A DNA stretch of 64,000 bases from Lichenostomus cassidix (Eukaryota > Chordata > Aves > Passeriformes > Meliphagidae): the NCBI GenBank assembly GCA_008360975.2, contig CM039211.1:51334077-51398076 (forward strand), given 5' to 3'. Below the pieces are notes generated by a model, which ran no database searches, had not been told where the DNA came from, and worked only from the letters and a program-made list of their open reading frames with translations. Each line of letters starts with the position of its first letter. Position 1 is the first letter of the stretch. Positions 62,501 to 64,000 of this stretch are shown one piece after another. The position numbers were made by a program, and so were the translations under genes.

Positions 62501-64000
62501 GATCAGCCATGAACACAGAGATACTTAAGCTGAGTAATTTTAATGAAATATTTAAGGGCATAACATAAACATGAAGAAAGTGTTAAAGCAAGAATAACAA
62601 ATGCTAATAAAAGGAAAAAAGGGAGTCATTCTTGTTGGCCTTTTCATTACTACAAAAGGAAGAATCCCTCTCCTAATTAAGCTAACTTAAGTATTTGTAT
62701 GCCTGCACTCTGTAATTAACTAAACCCTTCTTAGACAGCAATGGTTGCTGCCCTTAGCTGCCTGTTCCCCTTTGGAACAGCATTAGCAACATTAACTATG
62801 CTAAAAGCTATTAGGCTTGCCGAGATCTTTTACTCTGCATTTACAAACTTGTGCAGGAATTTGTACACACCCTTCCTAAGCCTTTGAGATCATCTACCTC
62901 CACAAAGGGTCCTGCAGCAATATTTAGAAGTTTGCTACCTTTTGGCTAAAATTAAAATTTTCCTGCATTGCATTACCTCTTGGCCATTATTTTTCTGACT
63001 TAAATAATGAATTCTGCACACATCTCAGGCAACACCACTGTGATTTTGTACAACTGGATTTGTACTCCCCAGCTTTTCCTCTCCAAAGTGAGGAATCCCA
63101 GCTCTTTTCCTTTTTTCTTTTTGTCTTTTATAATTATTTTCTAATACTTTAAAAGTCCTGTGAAGCTCCTCAACACCACAGGACTGTCACAACATGGCTC
63201 CTGGAGCAAACCCATAGGCATCATCCAAAACCCTCCTTTCCCCAGCTGCCTTATTTCAGTTTATCTCACTTTGGAAAACAAAGTGGTTCTCTAACAGGAG
63301 GACCCTGCTGGTTCTTGGTTGTCTGTGCACATCCCTGAGGAAGTGAGTAGCTTAGAGACACTGCGTGTCATTTTGGGAAGTAGTCTTGGTGCTCCATATA
63401 TATGCTGGTCATACTTGAAGTAACATTTCAACCACACTCTGCATTTTTTCCTTGCAAGATTCTTCTGTTTGTAAACAATACTGCATTTTCTCTCATTTTG
63501 AGCAGCTCATTTTCTGCCTAACAGCAATGTAAACATTCGTGGGACAAATGGGAATTTTGTGCAGCTATTTCAATCAATTCCTTCTCAGCACACCTCATAC
63601 TACAAACTGCCTTCATAAAATCAGAGGGAAATCCATTTATTACTTCTAGAGCATTAAATATATATTTCTCCAAGTGCTTAAAAATTATCAAGTTTTCCCT
63701 CCTTGTTGAATAAGGAGGGGAAAAAAACCCCAAGCTCTTTAAAGGAGTCTTCCTCCACCTAACCAGGAAAGAGAACACTTCAGCATTTCTATAGATTTGT
63801 TGCCTTCAAAAGGTTCCTTGAAACATTGAGGGTAGATTGCAGCTTATAAAAGAAATACAATGTATGTCAAGGACTAGACTGTGGCTTTTTATGCAGGCTA
63901 AATAAAGTGAATTATAAGGGACAATTATAGAAGTCTTTCTTATTTTCTCTTAGGAATTTTTTTCAAGCAGCATGCGATGTTCCTGAACCAGAGGAGAAAT
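8386..64000 (+). CDS. IQGAP2: IQGAP2, Ras GTPase-activating-like protein (28 exons, both ends outside the window)
   Basis: This is a scaffold protein that binds actin, calmodulin and Rac1/Cdc42 at the cell cortex. The 28 exons spliced in order give about 1,224 codons with no stop or frameshift, starting one base into a codon and ending one base into another. Domain order is CH domain, IQGAP repeats, WW, four IQ motifs and RasGAP-related domain, which is diagnostic of the IQGAP family. I chose IQGAP2 over IQGAP1 and IQGAP3 because the CH and GRD exons match the human IQGAP2 sequence I recall almost residue for residue, and because F2RL2 is nested in an intron, as in human. Human IQGAP2 is about 1,575 residues, so roughly the first 45 and the last 300 lie outside. 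The individual exons are listed below. Confidence 0.96.
9681..9758 (+). CDS. IQGAP2: IQGAP2 exon: CH domain, middle
   Basis: Acceptor tccaatag and donor gtaagc flank 26 complete codons, phase 0 at both ends. The peptide runs from [11 protein letters not shown] to AMESIGLPK, the central CH-domain helices. A basic residue replaces the Lys I recall at the first human position. Confidence 0.96.
11474..11550 (+). CDS. IQGAP2: IQGAP2 exon: CH domain
   Basis: Acceptor gctttttag and donor gtaactg flank 77 bp, starting in phase 0 and ending two bases into a Ser codon. The peptide [20 protein letters not shown] is the highly conserved late-CH segment shared by IQGAPs. Confidence 0.96.
11551..15980 (+). 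other. IQGAP2 intron, 4.4 kb
   Basis: No exon or gene is recognised here. It contains a minus-strand open frame of 178 codons (12469-13005) that resembles nothing I know, and the perfect hairpin at 14699-14737. The rest looks like unique intronic DNA. Confidence 0.7.
14699..14737. repeat. Perfect 15-bp inverted repeat with 9-nt loop
   Basis: The arm tacccttctggtctg (14699-14713) is exactly mirrored by cagaccagaagggta (14723-14737) around actggaagg. The right arm is followed by a second copy of agaagggta. It is intronic, and no coding or known element explains it. Confidence 0.85.
15981..16048 (+). CDS. IQGAP2: IQGAP2 exon: end of CH domain
   Basis: Acceptor ttctttgcag and donor gtaaaaag flank 68 bp. 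The first base completes the Ser codon and the last base begins a Glu codon. The peptide includes [20 protein letters not shown], which closes the CH domain. Confidence 0.96.
16384..16436 (+). repeat. 53-nt pure pyrimidine tract upstream of an exon
   Basis: An uninterrupted run of T with a few C ends ten bases before the next exon (16447). It serves as the polypyrimidine tract of that acceptor and is far longer than any other acceptor tract in this gene. Confidence 0.9.
16447..16560 (+). CDS. IQGAP2: IQGAP2 exon: linker after CH domain
   Basis: Acceptor gtctgaacag and donor gtaagt flank 114 bp. It reads E-E-E-I-S-N-M-R and on through [20 protein letters not shown] to the SVDEAA end. It leads into the IQGAP repeat array, whose next exon is 10 kb downstream across the retroviral insertions. 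Confidence 0.95.
17250..17273. repeat. Poly-T run
   Basis: A run of 24 T lies about 200 bp from the provirus edge. It could be the reverse-complemented poly-A tail of an old retrocopy, but no recognisable body adjoins it. Confidence 0.8.
17481..17484. repeat. Target-site duplication, left copy (GGCA)
   Basis: GGCA immediately precedes the left LTR and recurs at 23161-23164 after the right LTR. Only four bases duplicate if LTRs are bounded by canonical TG..CA. ERV-L elements usually give five. Confidence 0.75.
17485..17977 (-). repeat. 3' LTR of the ERV-L provirus
   Basis: 493 bp, minus strand, matching 22649-23160 almost throughout. It lacks a 14-bp segment and a 5-bp segment present in the other LTR. 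U3 contains a 56-bp-period direct repeat whose units start at 17821 and 17877 (core gatggcccattgcctgtcat), probably promoter or enhancer elements. A TATA-like gatataacc lies on the minus strand near 17731-17740. Confidence 0.93.
17978..17995 (-). other. Polypurine tract of the provirus
   Basis: On the minus strand agaataaggggtggataa abuts the LTR start TGTCC. The pol stop codon TAA is its last three bases, so coding sequence, plus-strand primer and LTR edge are packed with no spare sequence. Confidence 0.8.
17978..21196 (-). pseudogene. pol: ERV-L pol (protease, reverse transcriptase, RNase H, integrase), two nonsense codons
   Basis: The frame is open from the gag stop to 18506, giving 879 codons counted from a GTG at 21142. 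Visible domains: protease with a DTGA active site (residue 19), reverse transcriptase with YIDD (294-297), RNase H with its TDGS and TDSW acidic residues (around 606 and 668), and the integrase zinc finger (HDASGH and CETC, around 765-802). The integrase core follows. An in-frame TAG (18503-18505) cuts the core after its first catalytic Asp, and an in-frame TAA (18389-18391) cuts it again. The remaining 119-codon frame 17978-18334 is the C-terminal integrase part. It lacks the dUTPase of mammalian ERV-L. Plus-strand frames here are shadows. Confidence 0.93.
21197..22573 (-). CDS. gag: ERV-L gag, intact 458-codon frame
   Basis: The frame begins with ATG 52 bases after the primer-binding site and ends in TAG at 21197-21199. 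The N-terminus is hydrophobic and is followed by a Lys/Ser/Thr-rich stretch with two STQT motifs. The centre is helical and Trp-rich and looks like a capsid. The C-terminus is basic. No CCHC zinc knuckle is visible, as is usual for ERV-L gag. The TAG is in the same frame as pol, and the 18 codons after it are open. I infer gag from position, size and composition rather than from a catalytic motif. Confidence 0.85.
   Translation of the reverse strand: MGTVPRSLYFSSNGILSARRIAPVATSTVYLMLRNRTILGVVQRLLEEEEKRNKSAGTTSTQTATKRKGTKRAVNVSTQTIAESEQPKPVAVAPVQKKKSKSKSVRTATDEDAAGPSHQAEETEPEIITRSLSLGELRDLRREFTRQANESILTWLLRIWDAAANDTILDGSEARQLGSLSQDVVIDQGIGKTQETLSLWRRLLLSVRDRYLCKEDLQMHQRKWNTIEQGIRCLRELAVLEIIFSDNERFPKSPDNVRCTSQMWLRFARLGPEIYSRYLATLQWREGEDQVGVLANKLRIYEDTVTAPLRTQVSSVETNLAEQVRRLIEERHQKLRKELTERFFHATPKPTRVSAIRSRRTPVRERKQTPRRDLWFFLQEHGEDMRKWDRKPTSTLAARVRELKTETSTSRSSSKYNTAPVSCGQNPRQNGNDNMTDPLEGTSGTHLQEKNIVHQKQD
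22626..22643 (-). other. Primer-binding site complementary to tRNA-Lys(CTT)
   Basis: The minus strand reads TGGCGCCCAACGTGGGGC five bases after the LTR end. This complements the 3' end of vertebrate tRNA-Lys(CTT), CCCCACGTTGGGCG plus CCA, over 17-18 bases. ERV-L was named for a Leu primer site, so Lys is unexpected with this pol. Confidence 0.88.
22649..23160 (-). repeat. 5' LTR of the ERV-L provirus
   Basis: 512 bp, minus strand. It is homologous to 17485-17977, with a 14-bp insertion near 22783 and a 5-bp insertion near 22970 relative to that copy. The U3 direct-repeat units start at 23004 and 23060, again 56 bp apart. Confidence 0.93.
25754..26316 (-). mobile_element. Solo LTR of an avian ERV
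   Basis: 563 bp bounded by tgtcatgat and aaatcagcaca. Read on the minus strand it starts TGTGCTGATTTCAGCTGGGG and continues with the TTAATTTTCTTC motif of a common avian ERV LTR. It includes the TATAAAATGGGGAG promoter-like segment and an AAACTGTCTGTCTCAGCCCA segment near the end. No internal retroviral sequence is attached, and no clear target duplication remains, so it is older than the provirus at 17485. Confidence 0.82.
26534..26712 (+). CDS. IQGAP2: IQGAP2 exon: first IQGAP repeat
   Basis: Acceptor ttcaattttag and donor gtatat flank 179 bp. Two bases complete the Leu codon of the preceding exon. The peptide contains [18 protein letters not shown] and ends NARLK. The I-NEAV..G pattern recurs in the exons at 28022, 31221, 36553 and 49427 as the internal repeat of the coiled-coil-like region that mediates dimerisation. 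Confidence 0.95.
27365..27452 (+). CDS. IQGAP2: IQGAP2 exon: short inter-repeat exon
   Basis: Acceptor ttttcttag and donor gtaagc flank 88 bp, phase 0 in and one base over. The peptide [20 protein letters not shown] is near-identical to the human segment I recall. Confidence 0.95.
28022..28185 (+). CDS. IQGAP2: IQGAP2 exon: second IQGAP repeat
   Basis: Acceptor ttcatttcag and donor gtaatt flank 164 bp, entered two bases into a codon. The peptide carries [20 protein letters not shown] and then a PQNSSWYL segment typical of this repeat. Confidence 0.94.
28699..28786 (+). CDS. IQGAP2: IQGAP2 exon: short inter-repeat exon
   Basis: Acceptor atctgttag and donor gtgagt flank 88 bp, the same size and phases as the exon at 27365. 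The peptide is [20 protein letters not shown] and then NAEAEAHKL. Another AG four bases inside would break the frame, so the first AG is used. This is the least conserved segment so far, but the phases fit. Confidence 0.88.
31221..31384 (+). CDS. IQGAP2: IQGAP2 exon: third IQGAP repeat
   Basis: Acceptor tgttctttag and donor gtaaga flank 164 bp. The peptide has [20 protein letters not shown] and [18 protein letters not shown], close to human IQGAP2. Confidence 0.96.
31918..32078 (+). CDS. IQGAP2: IQGAP2 exon: repeat region
   Basis: Acceptor tgtcctacag and donor gtaaag flank 161 bp, ending two bases into an Arg codon. The peptide is [20 protein letters not shown], then LNQTLENKD and a diverged tail, matching the IQGAP2 helical region. 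Confidence 0.95.
33473..33519. repeat. Local duplication with AAATT pentamer expansion
   Basis: The segment ttggaccctattaaat occurs twice, 30 bp apart, separated by tandem taaat/aaatt units. It looks like a slippage product within the intron 32079-34453. Confidence 0.85.
34454..34578 (+). CDS. IQGAP2: IQGAP2 exon: repeat region
   Basis: Acceptor tcttatag and donor gtaagt flank 125 bp. It completes Arg and reads [20 protein letters not shown], then [20 protein letters not shown]. The [12 protein letters not shown] motif is strongly conserved in IQGAPs. Confidence 0.96.
36125..36150. repeat. Perfect 10-bp inverted repeat with 6-nt loop
   Basis: tcagaccaca (36125-36134) pairs exactly with tgtggtctga (36141-36150). 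It lies in intronic sequence about 400 bp before the next exon. Confidence 0.8.
36275..36300. repeat. T-rich run
   Basis: A run of T interrupted by two C, about 250 bp upstream of the exon at 36553. It is too far away to be that exon's acceptor tract. Confidence 0.8.
36553..36716 (+). CDS. IQGAP2: IQGAP2 exon: fourth IQGAP repeat
   Basis: Acceptor tatttcttag and donor gttaga flank 164 bp. The peptide has [20 protein letters not shown], then [10 protein letters not shown] and [13 protein letters not shown]. It is the last exon before the intron that houses F2RL2. Confidence 0.96.
39580..39585 (-). promoter_or_regulatory. Candidate F2RL2 polyadenylation signal
   Basis: AATAAA on the minus strand lies about 500 bases past the F2RL2 stop. 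A closer AATAAA overlaps the stop codon itself (40081-40086). Which is used cannot be told from sequence alone. Confidence 0.3.
40082..41163 (-). CDS. F2RL2: F2RL2 exon 2: protease-activated receptor 3, mature receptor
   Basis: The product is a seven-transmembrane receptor cleaved by thrombin, often acting as a cofactor for other PARs. This exon gives 359 codons plus the two bases completing a split Glu codon. With the signal-peptide exon the protein is 379 residues, against 374 in human. The cleavage site LIK/TFRG (Lys35/Thr36) is retained, followed by an acidic, Tyr-rich segment suited to thrombin exosite binding. Also visible are the disulphide pair Cys166 and the Cys of the CHDVH motif (Cys245), an SRY triplet (190-192) where DRY is usual, and DPFLYF at the end of TM7. 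The C-tail is very short. The acceptor gcttcag fixes the exon start. A GTG inside the exon is not the real start. Confidence 0.97.
42868..42925 (-). CDS. F2RL2: F2RL2 exon 1: start codon and signal peptide
   Basis: The minus strand has ATG at 42925 and encodes [19 protein letters not shown], a typical cleavable signal peptide, then a donor GTAAGTG after one base of the next codon. That phase joins exactly to exon 2 at 41163 through a 1.7-kb intron, giving G|AA (Glu). PAR genes share this two-exon layout with a short signal-peptide exon. It is too short to appear as a long open frame. Confidence 0.92.
42993..43006 (-). promoter_or_regulatory. Possible NF-kappaB-like site upstream of F2RL2
   Basis: ggggtttttccccc, a near-palindrome resembling the kappaB consensus, lies about 70 bp upstream of the F2RL2 ATG. 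A TGACTCAG AP-1/MARE-like octamer lies at 43138-43145. Both are short-motif matches only, with no TATA box seen. Confidence 0.25.
44952..45042 (+). CDS. IQGAP2: IQGAP2 exon: short inter-repeat exon
   Basis: Acceptor tttttccag and donor gtaagc flank 91 bp, phase 0 in and one base over. The peptide includes [17 protein letters not shown], matching the human VLWLDEIQQAVDDAN segment. It is the first exon after the F2RL2-bearing intron. Confidence 0.94.
48214..48235. repeat. GGT trinucleotide run
   Basis: An imperfect tandem ggt/gtggt run in an intron. Confidence 0.8.
49359..49392. repeat. 17-bp tandem duplication next to an acceptor
   Basis: tatgggtacctagagta (49359-49375) is followed directly by tatgggtacatagagta (49376-49392), one mismatch. 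It ends 34 bases before the exon at 49427, in the branch-point zone. Confidence 0.9.
49427..49588 (+). CDS. IQGAP2: IQGAP2 exon: last IQGAP repeat
   Basis: Acceptor taccctag and donor gtaaaa flank 162 bp. The peptide runs [20 protein letters not shown], then [20 protein letters not shown], aligning with human IIPECADKYYDALVKAKELK. This closes the repeat array. Confidence 0.94.
50690..50832 (+). CDS. IQGAP2: IQGAP2 exon: WW domain
   Basis: Acceptor tgcttttag and donor gtaggt flank 143 bp. The peptide has [20 protein letters not shown] with the first WW Trp and the Tyr block, and ends [11 protein letters not shown]. The second signature Trp position reads Cys (TGT at 50773-50775, context GTCVAP) where I recall SSWVTP in human. 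The WW fold in IQGAPs binds partners such as ERK2. Confidence 0.95.
51796..51966 (+). CDS. IQGAP2: IQGAP2 exon: IQ motif 1 and start of IQ motif 2
   Basis: Acceptor tcttaacag and donor gtattg flank 57 codons. After a helical lead ([10 protein letters not shown]) comes [17 protein letters not shown], a well-formed IQ-type motif for calmodulin or light-chain binding. The exon ends SAIKIQ, the first half of IQ motif 2. Confidence 0.96.
52590..52625. repeat. GAAA-rich microsatellite
   Basis: A purine run of aaaag/gaaa units in the intron 51967-54787. Confidence 0.8.
53137..54440 (-). mobile_element. CR1 LINE, 1.3-kb 5'-truncated copy
   Basis: The plus strand starts at the CR1 3' end (cagaatgagtggggttggta, then ggtcatctggtccaacctca). 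On the minus strand, 53688-54038 still encodes the C-terminal ORF2 motif [20 protein letters not shown]. Upstream ORF2 segments follow to about 54440. The copy is decayed and antisense to IQGAP2 within one intron. It is the longest CR1 in the window. Confidence 0.92.
54788..54871 (+). CDS. IQGAP2: IQGAP2 exon: IQ motif 2
   Basis: Acceptor ctaaaatag and donor gtaaga flank 28 codons. [16 protein letters not shown] continues the IQ begun in the preceding exon, and the exon ends AAIVK, leading into IQ motif 3. Confidence 0.96.
55566..55637 (+). CDS. IQGAP2: IQGAP2 exon: IQ motif 3
   Basis: Acceptor atttttag and donor gtaagt flank 24 codons: [20 protein letters not shown] then FKDH. It is phase 0 at both ends. 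Confidence 0.96.
55806..55875 (+). CDS. IQGAP2: IQGAP2 exon: IQ motif 4
   Basis: Acceptor cccctccag and donor gtaagt flank 70 bp. The peptide [20 protein letters not shown] is the fourth IQ motif, the only one held entirely in a single exon besides the first. Confidence 0.96.
56192..56400 (+). CDS. IQGAP2: IQGAP2 exon: linker between IQ motifs and RasGAP domain
   Basis: Acceptor caactatag and donor gtcagc flank 209 bp. It contains [20 protein letters not shown] and [14 protein letters not shown], among the best-conserved IQGAP segments. Confidence 0.96.
56484..56670 (-). mobile_element. CR1 LINE 3' fragment
   Basis: atcatagctgggcctggaag, then ggatctctggaggtcatcct and tgcccaggaacatgtccagg, form the reverse complement of the CR1 3' region. 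The fragment begins about 84 bases after a donor site, so its insertion left that splice signal intact. Confidence 0.82.
57112..57261 (+). CDS. IQGAP2: IQGAP2 exon: linker before RasGAP domain
   Basis: Acceptor tctttctgcag and donor gtaaat flank 50 codons. The peptide contains [20 protein letters not shown] and ends HLFYLLQ. The N-terminal half is diverged and Lys-rich, as in other IQGAP2s. Confidence 0.96.
58041..58204 (+). CDS. IQGAP2: IQGAP2 exon: start of RasGAP-related domain
   Basis: Acceptor tcctttgcag and donor gtatgt flank 164 bp, ending two bases into a Thr codon. [20 protein letters not shown] and [20 protein letters not shown] are essentially identical to human IQGAP2. The domain binds Cdc42/Rac1-GTP without stimulating hydrolysis. 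Confidence 0.97.
58845..59069 (+). CDS. IQGAP2: IQGAP2 exon: RasGAP-related domain core
   Basis: Acceptor tgatacag and donor gtgagt flank 225 bp. It contains [20 protein letters not shown], the segment corresponding to the finger loop of true RasGAPs. IQGAPs are known to lack the catalytic arginine finger there, and this copy keeps the family sequence. Confidence 0.97.
59691..59831 (+). CDS. IQGAP2: IQGAP2 exon: RasGAP-related domain
   Basis: Acceptor tgctttgcag and donor gtaagt flank 141 bp. The peptide has [20 protein letters not shown] and ends SLNMMP, finishing two bases into a Pro codon. Confidence 0.96.
60180..60264 (+). CDS. IQGAP2: IQGAP2 exon: RasGAP-related domain
   Basis: Acceptor tatatgtag and donor gtagac flank 85 bp: [20 protein letters not shown] then ATEDELLK. 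Confidence 0.97.
61664..61896 (+). CDS. IQGAP2: IQGAP2 exon: RasGAP-related domain, conserved [13 protein letters not shown] block
   Basis: Acceptor tccttttag and donor gtatgc flank 233 bp. [20 protein letters not shown] corresponds to the FLRFINPAIVSP signature of RasGAPs. Then come [17 protein letters not shown] and [14 protein letters not shown]. Confidence 0.97.
63954..64000 (+). CDS. IQGAP2: IQGAP2 exon, cut by the window edge
   Basis: Acceptor ttctcttag precedes [15 protein letters not shown], aligning with human KYFKEACNVPEPEEK at the end of the RasGAP-related domain. The exon continues beyond the window, and the RGCT C-terminus is not visible. Confidence 0.94.

Noticed and set aside
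1..64000. tRNA, rRNA, CRISPR array or bacterial-type system
   Set aside because: I saw no cloverleaf with A/B boxes, no rRNA core, no regularly spaced direct repeats and no operonic layout. The window is vertebrate intron-exon DNA.

Overview
The window is vertebrate nuclear DNA, almost certainly from a bird. It is AT-rich and intron-dominated, with CR1 retrotransposon fragments and avian-type ERV LTRs. There is no bacterial-style gene packing, and I found no CRISPR array, operon or RNA gene. I could not determine the species.

The backbone is one plus-strand gene, IQGAP2, a Ras GTPase-activating-like scaffold protein. I placed 28 consecutive exons between 8386 and 64000, 3,674 coding bases or about 1,224 codons. 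Every junction keeps frame and every complete intron has GT..AG ends. The exons encode, in order, the calponin-homology domain (8386-16560), the IQGAP internal repeats (26534-49588), a WW domain (50690-50832), four IQ motifs (51796-55875), a linker (56192-57261) and most of the RasGAP-related domain (58041-64000). The first 8.4 kb is intron or 5' flank without a recognisable exon. The 5' exons and the C-terminal RGCT part lie outside the window.

F2RL2 (protease-activated receptor 3) lies on the minus strand inside the 8.2-kb IQGAP2 intron 36717-44951. It has a signal-peptide exon (42868-42925) and a main exon (40082-41163). The same nesting is known in human.

The 10-kb intron 16561-26533 holds two retroviral insertions, both antisense to IQGAP2. 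One is a nearly intact ERV-L-type provirus at 17485-23160, with two LTRs, an open gag, a pol broken by two nonsense codons, no env, a tRNA-Lys primer site and a GGCA target duplication. The other is an older solo LTR (25754-26316).

CR1 fragments lie near 3.8, 5.3, 53.1-54.4 and 56.5 kb. Smaller items are simple repeats, a perfect 15-bp hairpin at 14699-14737 and a 17-bp tandem duplication just upstream of one exon. I see no wholly new system. The most useful leads are the provirus's mixed architecture (ERV-L pol, Lys primer site, in-frame gag stop), the WW-domain Trp-to-Cys change, and the well-formed first IQ motif.
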